Assembly: GCA_018806985.1 (NCBI GenBank)
Contig: JADANN010000197.1
Coordinates: 637,501-701,500, forward strand
Reading direction: 5' to 3'
DNA from: Angiostrongylus vasorum
Taxonomy: Eukaryota; Nematoda; Chromadorea; Rhabditida; Metastrongylidae
DNA: 64,000 nt
Below are positions 21,870-33,839 of this stretch, piece after piece (positions within the stretch are counted from its first letter, which is position 1; every line of letters starts with the position of its first letter). The translations under genes were made by a program, and so were the position numbers. Below the pieces are notes generated by a model, which worked only from the letters and a program-made list of their open reading frames with translations, ran no database searches and was not told the origin of the DNA.

Positions 21870-22610
21870 TTCGCGAAGGCGCGCTTTTGAGTTTTGAAAC
21901 AGTTGCGGTATAAAGGACGCCCATAGGAGAATCTGTCTTGTTTCTGCTGGCATAGCAAGACTCACTATCTGTGATTTGGTGGACTACGATTACGGGAAGA
22001 TAACGATGAATTTATGGACCGCCAACGTTTAAAGGGTTATCAATTTGGGATTTGTCTTGTCATACTGAGGAGGATTCGACTAAAGACTACGAGTTGCTTG
22101 CTAAAGGACTCAAAAGTTGTGTCGAATTTCGCTCGGTTCCTCAAGAAAGAAGATCACGTCGCATTTCCATTACTATTAAGGAGTTGCTCGGCAAGAAAAG
22201 AAAACTGGAGTTTGATCCTACTGTAACACGCTTAACATGGCTAGTAATAAATGCCAGTTGTAGAAGAGCTTCAAAGCAAAATTTGCATTACTATAAAGGA
22301 CAAATAGAAAAATAAATTTCCCGGCATTGATCAATCCATGAGGGATGCGCCATGCACTCGACTTTATTAAGCATCGTTTGGAGCTGACGGTGGCCTACCG
22401 ATGTATCGAGCCAGTACTATTACCATCCCTCCCAGACAAATCTGGTACCAATATGCCGACCCCAGAGAGATGGAAGGTTTGGTGAGCCACGGGCGCAGGG
22501 AACGTTCACATGTGTGTGTCGCAGGGCGCCTCCGATCACTGCACCACACGCTCCCTACATTACTATAGGCAGAGGAAACTGTTAAAAGCAGCACAAAAAA
22601 AGAACCGCTT
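21870..22610 (+). mobile_element. RTE-like LINE fragment interrupted by SINE1
   Basis: The plus-strand translation contains EDSTKDYELLAKGLKSCVEF, SITIKELLGKKRKLEFDP and VINASCRRAS, homologous to the linker of the LINE at 4.85-7.8 kb. After the SINE1 at 22296-22557 the frame resumes with HYYRQRKLLKAAQKK, matching the same LINE (RRYRQKKLLEVAKK). It ends at the Penelope-like element. Confidence 0.65.
22296..22557 (-). mobile_element. SINE1 copy with 10-bp TSD
   Basis: A slightly shortened minus-strand SINE1. CATTACTATA at 22286-22295 and 22558-22567 is the target-site duplication. The interrupted LINE reads through on both sides, which confirms the insertion point. Confidence 0.88.
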
Positions 22611-22697
22611 TAATGCGTCGTTTTCTTGTTCAGCAATCGCGAGGTTGTTAAACAGCATACATTTACTTCCATACAAAAACACAATACAATACAACAG

Positions 22698-22735
22698 TAG
22701 CTGACGTTTCGGCAGTATCGCCTTCTTCAGAGCCT
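22698..22735 (-). ncRNA. Hammerhead ribozyme motif, PLE left arm
   Basis: Minus-strand mirror of the motif at 25.6 kb: CUGAAGA, extra A, stem II GGC/GCC, GAAAC, GUC, and AGGCU/AGCUA as stem I. It is identical in core to its partner in the right arm, so one full-length transcript would carry one sense and one antisense copy. Confidence 0.7.
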
Positions 22736-23559
22736 GGAAGGGTATACTGACATACAATTTACTAGGCCAAACGCTTCAATGACACAAAAAGACGAAAAAC
22801 TCTATGGTAATTACATGGTCAACAGCTTCTCGAAAAACTCACCGCTTTTTTACGTGCCTTCCCATGAGGAAGATTAGAACAGCTGATTATGGTCGCATAA
22901 GGTTGATGACTGCACCATCCCACATCAGAAATTGATGCGAACATACGGGGGTCAGGTCGCGTATGACCTCTGGGCATTCATCCCTGCTATTCATTGTAGG
23001 GTTTTTTGGCATTTATCCAAAAAGCCTCAAGAAGTTTTCGCGCTGGTGTTCTAGTCTCCTGCGCAAGGATATTGACTTTTACTTCAAAATCGTCCCCGCT
23101 GTGCTTTTGTATCCTATGCGTGCCTAGTGGGGTACTTTGTCTTAGTTTTCGTTTGCCATCTAGGTGTTCTTTTATACGGATACACAAAGGCCTCGCCCGT
23201 TTCGCCAGTATATTCATCTCCGCAATTATTACAAGAGATCAGGTATATCGTACCTGAACTCATGCAATCACCGTCCCTGCCGTCAGGACAAATTACGCAA
23301 TTTGTTGTTTCACACAGACGGTCATACAGGCGGTTACGAACTAACTGACGACGTAGAGTAGTCGGTGGTATTTCAACTATCGCTACCGATTCCTCTAGAC
23401 CTGCCCTTCTTAAGCATCGTTTAATCGCTATGCTTACTTCATCGCTAATAAAAAGCAACATAAACGAGACTTTCTTTAAGGGCGGCGTCACTACCACCAT
23501 CTCCTTTCCCTAAAACGTTTTTTAGACAGCAGGACCCTAACGACGGAGTTGACATAAAA

Positions 23560-25370
23560 ATTCCGCATGTTTTCGGACGGCGTTCTCAAGACCCTTAATC
23601 ATTACCGCGATAGAAAGTTTATCTCTAACCTTACAGCCGCACAAAAATGTGGCATGCGAGAAATTAGAGAATTAATAAACTCAAAAAGAATAAGATTGTC
23701 TGTTAGTGATAAGGGGGGAGAGTTCGTAGTTATTCCTCGCCAGCTGGATGTTGAGATAACAGAGGAACATCTTAGTGATGCTACCCTCTATCGCCCATCC
23801 TCTGAAAAAGGAATACAAAAGTCAATACCGAAAGCTAAACAATCAATGGGTCAGTGTGGCAAAGGCTGCAGGCTTAAAACCATCGGTTATTTCGCACTTT
23901 AAAATCGATACACCAACATGTCCCGTCCTATACCTACTTATTAAAACACATAAGTTGGTATCACCTGATGATCTTGCGTCAACCAATCCGTCATCATTTA
24001 AGGTTAGACCCATCATCAGCTGTGTAGACGGGCCAACGGATAGAATAACCTGGTTTTAAGCCTAATACTTACCCAGTTGCTTAACCATATTCCAGCTCAC
24101 CTCACAAACACCCAAATGTTCCTAGAACGTCTACGTAACGCGTCTCCTAATAACGCGTACGTGATGGAGTCCTTCGACGTTACTGCGTTGTACACCAACG
24201 TATCGAATGACTCCGCAATGCAAGCCATCTTCGAACTTCTTGTTAAACATGAAGGAAGAATAAATATGCATGGCTTGTCCATTCAGCAGCTAATGGCTCT
24301 CTAAAGGAGTGCCTAAACTGCTCCACTTTCAGATTGTCTGGCAAATACTATGCGCAAATAAGAGAGTTGGCACTAGGACAAGGTCTGGCACCAAGGCTTG
24401 CCATTGCGTTTATGTCAAAGATAGAAGCCCCCGTTCTCGGTCTCCGGCCGCTACTCTACTGTAGATATTGATGACTGTTTTGTCATCTTCTCTAATGAGG
24501 AGGAGGTCGGGAAATGTTTTGCATCATTGAATGAGCAGTCTGAGCACATAAAATTCACGCGGGAGAAACCGAGAAAAAACTTGCTTCCGTTTTTAAACGT
24601 TCAAATAAACCTATTAAGTAGCGGTTACATGACAAAGTGGTGCCGAATGCCAAGTAACAAGAACATCCTCGTTCATTTCTTTTCTTCCCACCCTTCACAC
24701 ACAAAGAGGGCGCTTGTGAGAAACATGTTTCGAACAGCCACCTCTGTGTGCACAACCAGTGAACTAAAGGAAGAATCGCACGACTTGGCTCGGCAAATGG
24801 CCATCTCCAATGGCTACGAAATAGTTACCGCACGAGATAAGTTTAGAAGGAGAGCGACGCGCCCAAGCAGAAACACTTGGGCAAAAGAAAGTGCCGTTTA
24901 TGTTGCCCTTTATTAGCGATGAAGTAAGCGTAGCTATTAAACGATGCTTAAGAAGGGCAGGTCTAGAGGAATCGGTAGCGATAGTTGAAATACCACCGGC
25001 TACTCTACGCCGTCAGTTAGTTCGTAACCGCCTGTATGACCGTCTATGCGAAACAACAAATTGCGTAATCTGCCCTGACGGCAGGGACGGTGATTGCATG
25101 AGTTCAGGTACGTTATACCTGATCTCGTGTAATAATTGCGGAGATGAATATACTGGCGAAACGGGCAGGTCTTTGTGTATCCGTATAAAAGAACATCTAG
25201 ATGGCAAACGAAAACTAAGACAAAGTACCCCACTAGGCACGCATAGGATACAAAAGCACAGCGGGGACGATTTTGAAGTAAAAGTCAATATCCTTGCGCA
25301 GGAGACTAGAACACCAGCGCGAAAACTTCTTGAGGCTCTTTTGGATAAATGCCAAAAAACCCTACAATGA
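23560..25370 (+). pseudogene. Penelope-like reverse transcriptase / GIY-YIG endonuclease
   Basis: Broken ORF of the PLE. Pieces in order: N-terminal region with LSVSDKGGEFVVIPR; a frame change near 23800; CPVLYLLIKTHK and KVRPIISCVDGPTDRITW, then a stop; the RT motif A block YVMESFDVTALYTNV; a motif B relic (LAPRLAIAFMSKIE, partly frameshifted); a motif C relic where the expected YIDD is lost to a small deletion near 24465; and FLNVQINLL. The C-terminal GIY-YIG endonuclease is intact (24891-25370): a Cys cluster (CVICPDGRDGDC), LYLISCNNCGDEYTGETGR, then IRIKEHLDGK. The YIDD box survives in the related copy at 37.76 kb. The protein copies the element RNA and nicks target DNA in this family. 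Confidence 0.85.
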
Positions 25371-25629
25371 ATAGCAGGGATGAATGCCCAGAGGTCATAC
25401 GCGACCTGACCCCGTATGTTCGCATCAATTTCTGATGTGGGATGGTGCAGTCATCAACCATATGCGACCATAATCAGCTGTTCTAATCCTCGTCATGGGA
25501 AGTGCACGTAAAAAAGCGGTGAGTTTTTTCGAGAAGCTGTTGACCATGTAATTACCATAGAGTTTTTCGTCTTTTGTAAGTGTCATTGAAGCGTTTGGCC
25601 TAGTAAATTGTATGTCAGTATACCCTTCC

Positions 25630-25667
25630 AGGCTCTGAAGAAGGCGATACTGCCGAAACGTCAGCTA
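25630..25667 (+). ncRNA. Hammerhead ribozyme motif, PLE right arm
   Basis: Downstream of the GIY-YIG domain in the coding sense: stem I AGGCU/AGCUA, core CUGAAGA, extra A, stem II GGC/GCC with loop GAUACU, core GAAAC, GUC. Because it lies in the 3' terminal segment on the coding strand, it would be transcribed with the element RNA. Confidence 0.75.
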
Positions 25668-25804
25668 CTGTTGTATTGTATTGTGTTTTTGTATGGAAGT
25701 AAATGTATGCTGTTTAACAACCTCGCGATTGCTGAACAAGAAAACGACGCATTCATATTCCAATGCCGAGGTTAATAGAAAGTCGATCCTGGGAACCGCT
25801 TTAA

Positions 25805-27300
25805 ATTCGGGACTCGTGCGAGTACCACATAGCGCTGCCAGTCCTTACGAACGAAGATGCGATCATTAAAATTTTTCGCCATGATATGGAGTCGATAAGA
25901 GGAAAGTTCCACACCAACCTTTAGTGTTCAACAATCTTCATCCCTAACTCTGTAATCCCTGCTGCATAAAACCACCTCGATTTCTCCCCACTGAGGTTCG
26001 AAAGGCAATAGAACGCATGAAAAAAAGACACCGTTCAAGAACCCGATGATATCCCCCGTCGGCTTTCTTTGTGCTAAAGGGAACAATTTGCGTGTACCTC
26101 TCGCAAACCATGTGATATCCTGCTTTCAGAAGGAAGAAATCCCGCTATGCAGCACTTCTCTCACGATCATCCTGTCCAAGAAACGTGACCGAAGGGATGT
26201 TCGTAACTATCGCACGATGTGCTTATGGAGTATACTCTACAACCTCCTCAAGAAGATTATCCTGTTGCGAATATCCACATTGGATGAAGCATAATCTGTT
26301 CAATAAGCAGGGATTCTGAGGATTTTGCTGCATAAACAACATCGAAACAGTGTTCAGTGTCACTGAAGTTTGTCGGGAATACCACCGTCCCCTAGCCCCT
26401 AATTTTTGTTCGGTATGAAAAAAGCGTTTGACAGTGTCGAAACGAATGCAACTAACAGCGCTCGTCGATCAAGGAGTGGACCCGTCCTACTTAAGAACTC
26501 TATTTGACTGTTACTGGAAGTGCACCACGAAAGTACCGCTTTTCCTTTCGCCTCCTACCATTAACATAGGAAAAGTAGTTCGACAAGGTGACACCAAATC
26601 ACGAAAGCTGTTCACTGCCACATTGCAGTGAATAATGAAGTCATTGGATTCGGAAGAGAAACGCACACGTATTGATGGAAAGTTCTTATCAAACCTTGAT
26701 TTAGCCGACGACACCATCTTTTCATGAAGTATCGTTGAAGCAGAGATGATAATCAATGAGATCAACGAAGTGGTTAAAGAGATTGAAGTTCGCATAAATC
26801 GTAAGAAGTCCCAGTTCATAAACAACTTACTGTTAAAGGCAAACAAATGAAACTGGACTGTTTTTTTGTTATAGAGGCCACCTCGTACATGTGACTTGAG
26901 CGGAAGGGTGCATTAGACGGAAGAAGGAGGGCAGGATTCTCACTCGAGCCTCTCGAATAAAGCACCGACAAATTAATAGTCCCAAAACTCCGCGCTCACC
27001 TTTTTCAACTCAACCTCCTAGCGTTCGTTTACGCAACAGAAGAGTTCTGATCATCGAAGTCTATCTCCCCTTCAAGACCTAAAGAACAAACATCGATAGG
27101 AAACATGACATGGGCCGATCATATAATGAGAAGAACGCACGATAGATGGACGAAAAAGAACTGCAGAGTGGACTACAGGTGGATGCGGGTGTCCTCCAGA
27201 ACGGCCATCTACACGTTGGGTGAAAGTGTACGTAACCGAAGTTAATCGGCTGTACTAGCAGCTGCAGTTGTTCAACAGATCACGTATGAGAACTGCACCA
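25805..27300 (+). mobile_element. Degenerate RTE-like LINE
   Basis: Plus-strand RT relics: LANHVISCFQKEEIP, KRDRRDVRNYRTMCLWSILY, KKAFDSVETNA, VVRQGDTKSRKLFTATLQ and FLSNLDLADDTIF (the ADD catalytic block). A C-terminal stretch reads NMTWADHIMRRTHDRWTKK. Frameshifts and stops occur every 100-200 nt. It starts right after the Penelope-like element. Confidence 0.75.
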
Positions 27301-27314
27301 GCGACCATGCTCCA

Positions 27315-27390
27315 TGAGAAAGATGAAGACGTCGAAACGTTAGCCGAATAAATATTGGTAACAACCTCGTATTAGCTTACACATGAAACA
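27315..27390 (+). mobile_element. Terminus with second-type hammerhead-like motif
   Basis: Contains GAUGA, GACGUC, GAAAC, GUU and AGCCG in hammerhead order, then AATAAATATTGGTAACAACCTCG. The second core box and GUU are intact, but the first box has lost CU and stem I does not close here. Confidence 0.4.
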
Positions 27391-27399
27391 AGGTACATT

Positions 27400-27690
27400 G
27401 ATCATTTATACCGAAGTTAAGTGAAGGTTGGTTTACAATGATATTGTTACACTCTCTTCTATCTTAACGTAACAGACTTAATTCACATTCGTAAGTTTAG
27501 ATGAATCCCGGACCACTTTAAAAGCTCATTAGATTTTCAATTTTTCAATCATCTATCTTGAACTGAGAAATCGCCATAGAGGTAACAATCAATGACGTCA
27601 TTTTTTGGCACCAGGTAACGCTGAAAACTTTGCTATTACGATGGAATTGTCATTAACATTTAATTCGTTACCAATAATAAAAAAACCAAC
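27400..27690. other. No recognisable gene
   Basis: AT-rich spacer between the LINE fragment and the collagen exon. It may include the collagen 3' UTR on the minus strand. Confidence 0.35.
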
Positions 27691-28395
27691 CTAAGACAGA
27701 GACACGCTAGCCAAAACATGGGATCGGATTAGACATGGACAATAAGTGGCATCATTTTCTGGAGATCCTGGAAGACCCCGAAGACCTGGCGTACCATCCT
27801 GGCCTTTAGAACCGTCCATTCCAGCAGCTCCTACGGTTCCTGGTGCTCCTGGTCGCTCAGGACGTCCAAAATGGCCGCTAACTCCTGACAAACCGCTCGA
27901 TCCTCCTTGCCCTGCTTGGCCTCGTGGACCATGTGCACCTTTTCCGTGGAATCCACTACGTCCAGCAGCGCACGGTCATCCAGGTTCACCTATGGTTCCT
28001 TTTGCTCCTAGTTCTCCCCGTGAACCACGTGGACCCATGTCTCCATTCCTTCCTGGAGCACCCAGTCGTCCTTTCCATCCATTTCTTCCCCAAGTCACCA
28101 ACCGGTCCATCGACTCCATGAGGCTCTTGTGGCCCCATAGGACATATAAAACATCCTACTGCACCATATTGCTTGAGAAGTTTTCCGTTCTGACCTCGTG
28201 CTCCCGGTAGACCATCCGGACCGTTCAGACCGGGTACACCTGGATCACCTGCTGGGCCAGGGGGGACTCAACTAGACAATCTGGACTTTCTTCGGAAGTG
28301 AAACTTGAACGAACTTCGCGCTTTTCTCGAAGGATAAATTGGTCTGCATGTTGGCTTCCGTTGACCATTGCTGTCCAGGCGTTGTCAGCAAAACT
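27691..28395 (-). pseudogene. Cuticle collagen, Gly-X-Y exon, broken
   Basis: The minus-strand exon begins after acceptor TTCACTTTTAG with SFADNAWTAMVNGS and FILREKREVR, typical of the region after the N-terminal domain of nematode cuticle collagens (furin-like REKR). Long Gly-X-Y stretches follow (GDPGVPGLNGPDGLPGARG; MGPRGSRGELGAKGTIGEPG; GAPGTVGAAGMDGSKGQDG) and a Cys-rich end DATYCPC. Breaks seen: a frame change near a run of six C (about 28260), another near an A run (about 28084), an in-frame TGA at 27976-27978, and Gly losses (PER for PGR, GPQEP, Cys for Gly after the stop). The two homopolymer shifts could be sequencing errors; the stop and lost glycines argue for real decay. The matching N-terminal exon is 12.6 kb away. 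Confidence 0.8.
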
Positions 28396-28581
28396 CTAAA
28401 AGTGAAAACGATGATAGTGAAACAGTACGATTACCTGTTCATGACAAATTCTCAACGATACTAAGTAGTTAATAATAGAATTAATTAAAACTGCAGACAC
28501 CTTTCTAGTCGAAAAGAAAAATAAACTATATTATGTTTCATAAAACAAATTTTGAAAAGTATTCTAATGCGGCTAAAAAAA

Positions 28582-28852
28582 AAGAGCTCTCGGCGTTGAT
28601 CAATCCCTGAGGGATACATAAGGCATTCGATTTCATTAAGCATCGCTTGGAGGTGATTGGATGCATATCTGGCCTTTAAAATGACTCGTGGTGGTCTGCC
28701 GATGTATCGAATTAGTGCTGCTATCCTGCCAGACAAGTCTGGTACCAATTTGATGACTCCGGAGGAATGGAAGACTTGGTGAGCCTAGGGTGCCGGGATC
28801 CATCTCAAATGCGTTGCAGGACGCCTCCTATTACCGCGCCACACGCGCCCCT
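28582..28852 (-). mobile_element. SINE1 copy
   Basis: Full-length minus-strand SINE1 lying inside the putative 12.6-kb collagen intron, in the same orientation as the collagen. Confidence 0.85.
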
Positions 28853-28984
28853 TAGTAACGACTAATAAAGAGTAACAGTGGACGATCAATGTAATAAGAG
28901 AAACAGGCTCCGCAGTGCCTAGAAAATTCTAGTGAAACAATACTAGAAAATCCAGTTAAATCTTGTGGATAATTATTTCTGTCC

Positions 28985-31900
28985 CACGGATCTTCCTCAT
29001 ATGAGGGATCTCGAGCCGGTTAGTCGCGAGGCTACGTGGCGCGTCCCCAGGTGGCGGATAGGCGTGAATAGCGGACCATAAGCGACCGAATGTTTTCCTG
29101 AGACGCTGGTGGATCCCGGGGATGGTTCTCTGTTCCTGCTGCGCCGATTTGGCACATACTTTCTGTATTTGCAAGGCGTATTCATGCATTCGTGTGTAGG
29201 TGCGTTCTCGCTTATGCGGATTGTATTCTGCGAGTCAATTCGGCCAAAAGCTTGCAATCAAGTGACAAGGAAGTATACGAGAGGCGGCTAGGAGTCGCCT
29301 CCAACAAACAAGCTCCATGTCCACTCTGGGAGAGCCTGGCAAGCTACCTGTGAGTATACCTAGCCCCCCACATTCAAAGCCCAGCAAGCTATATGTGGGT
29401 ATCAAAATGCAAAACAGTAAACAAAACAGGTCTCATTCCCCTGACCCCCGAAACAGCCCCCAGTTCGCCACGTTGGGTAGGACCAGTACGGAAAGCCTGC
29501 TAAAATCTTAGGGCCAGTGGAAGCTGCCAGGATTGCAAAGAACTAAGGTGACGTTCTGTACCTACAATGTAAGTACACTTGCATCCGAGTCCTCGACAGA
29601 GGACTTGCTCATGCGAGCAAGAAGGGTAAGGTACGACGCCATCGCCCTGGCCGAGACGAGACGACGCCATCCATTCAACGCCGTCTATGACACCAGAGAA
29701 AAACTGTTCCTTGGAACATGCAACAGTAGAGGAGTCGGCAGCGTCGGCGTTCTCGTCAACACGAGTTTGTCCATGAACATCGATTCATTCTGAACAGCTT
29801 ACAACCCGAATCGGACGTTTACGATTAAAAAGATTTGGATCGATACCGGCTTTGACAATCTTCGTCGTTTAGGCCCGACATCAAACTATGACGAAGAGGA
29901 AGTTGAAGCGTTCTATATGGACTTGGAGAAGTTCTACAGAGAAGACCATGCATTCTTCAAGGCCATAATTGCAGACTTCAACGTCACGATTGGACCAAGA
30001 AGAACATCTGAAGAACATCACATTGGGACTCACGGATTGGAATGGAACGAACAGGGTGAGCGGCTTTCTGAGTTTATCATGGCGACCAAGACCATCCATA
30101 GTAATTCGCAATTCCCAGAAGCCCCACCATCAACGCTGGACGTGGCATTCTCCCAATGGAGCGTACCATAACGAAATAGACCGCATCATAGTGAATAGAA
30201 GGTTTTGCCTAACCGATGTCGCTGTTGTCTCGAAATTCTACATGGGATCAACCACCGTCTCCTTCTTGCAAGATTCTATTTCACGCGGAAAGGAGAAAAG
30301 CCGCTAAATTCGAAAACCGAGGTCCCAGAACCACCGTAAACTGGGACTTATTCAGTGTAACGGTTAGTTAGCGGCGGTTACTAGCGGTTCGGTTTGTGTA
30401 GAATATTAGCCATGCGGGTCTTTCAGCTGTTGTGTTGATCTACCAGCCTCAAACTTGGGTAATTAAACCTTTAATATACAAATATAACATTAATAACATA
30501 ATAGTAACGATGGAGAAGTAATGATAGAGGAATGACGTCGGTTAAAGCTATGAGGTGCGAAGGCTAGTAGTGAAGTGAGGCTAACAACGAGATAATGGCA
30601 TTCGAATATTATTATACCATTAATAAGTAATTGACACAATTACATTAAAAGTAATAATGAACAATTACCAAGAAGTAACCGTTGGTTAGCCGTGAGCGAC
30701 GCCGCGTCGCGTCTTTCCGCGACCAACGCGGCGGCTGAGGGAGACAGTATGCTGGGGGCAGAGAAAGGAAACTGTACGCTGAGACGGAGAAGGAGACAGT
30801 ATGCTGAGGTGGAGGGGGTTATAGACGGGCCGTATTTTCGGCTGAGCTAAGATTTCAACATTATAACGATGAGGTGCATTTAGTGGATCAATGAGTACAG
30901 TAAGTGATGAGTCATCTACGGAACACAGTCAGGCGGCTGGTCGGAGATAACGCTATGTCAGCAACGTGAAGTTTGAGCATCTATGGGTGCCACCATTGCC
31001 TAAGAGTCAAGGGCCAATATGATAATGGCTGGAAACTGATAAGCCTATAGCGGCTTAACAGAATACACAGCATAAGTTGGCCGCTCAGCGGCCTTGTACG
31101 CATGGCGTACATTGCGGGAGGAATGGTACATGCCACCGATGGCGTTGCAAACATAACGCATTTGGAAACACCCGCCACTACTGACATTGCACCGTAAACA
31201 AGCTAAGCAACTAGATACAATAATCTTCTGATTACTGAAGGATGAATGTGAATGAATAAGAATGAGTGAGCACGACTGTGAATGAATTGTGGTGATTGAG
31301 AGTGATAATGAATGATGTTGTGAGGAGCGGATTATCCGCGCTACCGATCGGGGGTGGGGGTGAGTGATGGTGTGTCTTCGCCGTCGAAGGCACCTGGCTT
31401 ATATTGGCTGCGAGAGCCGCGTGCGTATGCAACCGTGGACAATCTGGATCGCCTATCCTGGACTGCAGTAGACTGTATCTAACTGCCTGAAATATCAACG
31501 TCATTGGCTTCGTTGTTTCGCAAGGAAGTAGTAAACTGTTCCACTGTTACTCCTCCTCCTTCGGATAAGCCATCGTTGGTGTGCTACTGGAGTCAAACCT
31601 GAATCGCTACTGAGCCTGAAACATTGAACATAATAAGATAGAGAACTTTCCCAGAGAGAAGTTCTCTATATTCAGTTCATTAGTCGGCTGTTGGGAAGAT
31701 AACGTTGTCGATAACATCGACGAAGAATACGATCGGCTCATTCAACATCTTCACGTTAGCGCTACGAAAGCTGAGAGTTCGAAAGTCACCAAGAAACGTC
31801 TGTCTCCAGAAACTCTCGAGCTGATACGCCAGCGTGGAATCGCACGAGCTGCAGGTAACCACGAAATAAGGTCCGAACTTGCAAAACAATGCAGACAGGC

Positions 31901-33720
31901 GATAAAAGCAGACCTTAAAGAAAGAACAGCAGCATTAATGGTCGAAGTTGCAGAGGCTGGGATAAGCATTCGCAAAGCCTACCGAAGCTTCGCCAATTAG
32001 AAGACCAAGATGATTGATCTCTTACGTCCAGACGGAACAGTTGCAGCGTCCAGAAAGGCAAGGGGAGAAAATCATTCGTGTACTCAGATCTCTTTGATAG
32101 CCACGTCCACCTTCCGTCATATGAAATAAAGGAGGATGGATATGTTGTACCACCGGTTCTCCCTTCCCAAATCCGACATCCCATTTCGTCGCCGAAAAAT
32201 CGAACATAACCAGGTCCGGACAGTATAAGACCAGAACACCTGAAGAACATTCCGCCAGTCCTCGTAAACACACTGGCTCGGCTCTTTACACGTTACCTGC
32301 CTGAATACAAGGTCCCTACTCAGTGGATGACCAGCAAGACCGTGTTATTGTTCAAGAATGGTGACCTACACGATATCGGCAACTATCGCCCAATCTGTTT
32401 GCTGTTTGTCTTTTACAAACTTTTCACTCGACTCATCATAAACATGATTGACAGAACACTGGACGGAGGACAGCCATGTGAGCAAGGAGTATTTCGAAAA
32501 GGATTCATTACGATGGACCATATCCACACTATAACAAGGCTCATTGAAGTATCGCGAGAGTACAAAAGACGGCTCTGTCTCACTTTCATCGATTTACAGA
32601 AGGCCTTTAATTCAACTGAGGTAGAAACAGTCATGGAAGTCCTTGACAGACAAGGAGTCCCTACTCAGTACATGAAGATTCTTCGTGAGCTGTACAAAAA
32701 GTTTAACAACGAAGATATCACCATTCTACAACGATATTAACATTGACGGCAAAACAGGGGTTAATCAAGACGATACCATCTCGCCAAAATTATTTGCTGC
32801 GACCCTCCAGAACGTCATACGAACATTGGAATGGGATAATATGGGAGTGAAAATCGATGGTCGGCAGTCACATCATCTTCGCATTGCTGATGACATCGTG
32901 CTTATAACACCAAACATTAGCTAAGCGGAACGTATGCTTGCCGATTTTGATAAAGCCTGTGGAAAGATTGGTCTCCGACTAAATCTCATAAAAACGATGC
33001 TCATGAAGAACGGATTGGTTTCGTACGCCCCATTCACACTCAACGGAACGAATATCTCCGAATGCTCCAGTTATGTCTATCTAGGTCGGGAAATCAATAT
33101 GATGAAAGACTTAGCTCCACAGCTGAGCACAAGGAAACGAGCACGCTGGGGAGCTTTCAAGAGCGTCGAGGATGTTGTGAAGAGGACAAAAAACACCCGA
33201 CTCCGTGCCCACCTTTTCGACTCAACGGTACTTCTTGTCCTAGCGTATGCGTCAGAAACCTGGTCGATGCGTAAGCAGGATGAAAGAACACTCAGCGTTA
33301 TTGAAAACGTAGTCGAAGGGACGATGCTAGGAATATCTCGTATCACACAAGTAAGGGATAGGATCCGAAGCTCCGACCTGCGGCAACGGTGGAAAATCAA
33401 AGATGCCGTTCTCTACGCCAAACAGACGAAGATAAGGTGGCCGGAACATGTGATGCGTATGAATGACAACCGTTGGGCAAGAGCCGATAGCGATTGAATT
33501 CCTCGGCATGTCAAGCGTACTGCAGGAAGATCACCGACCCGATGGTCAAAGTTCTTCACGAAGAGCTAGAAGAAATATATGATGCTCGACAAGTCCCTAA
33601 AGCGAGCAGAACCCACTGGGCTACTCTTGTTCGCGACAGGGAAAAATGGAAGATTTACTGGCGCTCGCTCGAGTCACTCGATCGAGTCGACGATCAACAG
33701 GACTGCAGGTGATACAGGTG
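28985..33720 (+). mobile_element. RTE-like LINE, near full length, interrupted
   Basis: The 5' region starts around GAGGGATCTC and GTGGCGCGTCCC, shared with the LINE at 34.0 kb. The endonuclease begins at 29533 ([65 protein letters not shown]). After the 1.3-kb insertion the frame resumes (CWEDNVVDNIDEEYDRL, RLSPETLELIRQRGIARAAG). RT pieces: NYRPICLLFVFYKLFTRLI, RLCLTFIDLQKAF, DDTISPKLFAATL, HLRIADDIVLI, SSYVYLGREINMMKDLAP. C-terminus: IRWPEHVMRMNDNRWARA. Several stops and frameshifts make it inactive. 3' end near 33720. Confidence 0.85.
30357..31668. mobile_element. 1.3-kb non-coding insertion with 8-bp TSD
   Basis: Splits the LINE endonuclease region. TATTCAGT is duplicated at 30349-30356 and 31669-31676; the uninterrupted site is visible in the LINE at 35.71 kb. 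The insert starts GTAACGGTTAG (or TGTAACGG if the preceding T is included, as in many BEL/Pao LTRs) and ends with a hairpin AGAGAACTT/AAGTTCTCT. It has no long ORF and a short tandem motif GGAGACAGTATGCTG near 30740-30810. The class is not settled: a solo LTR is possible, but a terminal CA is not clear, and hAT-like terminal inverted repeats are absent. Confidence 0.7.
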
Positions 33721-33839
33721 ACTTATTTCTGTCATCATTCTTTTTGAACCATAGTTTCCTTACAGTAGTCAATCAGGAGATCACATCAAACCGTTTGTAA
33801 ATACGATGTATCTTCCTGTATTCTTGATGAGCAAACACA

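Larger units (their letters stand above)
22612..25795 (+). mobile_element. Penelope-like element with ~870-bp inverted arms
   Basis: The left arm (22612-23478) is the reverse complement of the right arm (about 24886-25753); each carries the GIY-YIG domain, the 3' end and a hammerhead motif. The single-copy centre (about 23480-24885) encodes the reverse transcriptase. Order on the plus strand is inverted GIY-YIG arm, RT, GIY-YIG, terminus. Inverted or tandem duplicated termini are known for PLEs. The coding region is broken, so the copy is inactive. The right end continues into the GCCGAGGTTAATAGAAAGTC block shared with solo termini. Confidence 0.85.

Noticed and set aside
30357..31668. hAT or Helitron identity for the 1.3-kb insertion
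   Set aside because: The 8-bp duplication fits hAT, but there are no terminal inverted repeats. The 3' hairpin fits Helitron, but Helitrons do not duplicate targets and the end lacks CTRR.
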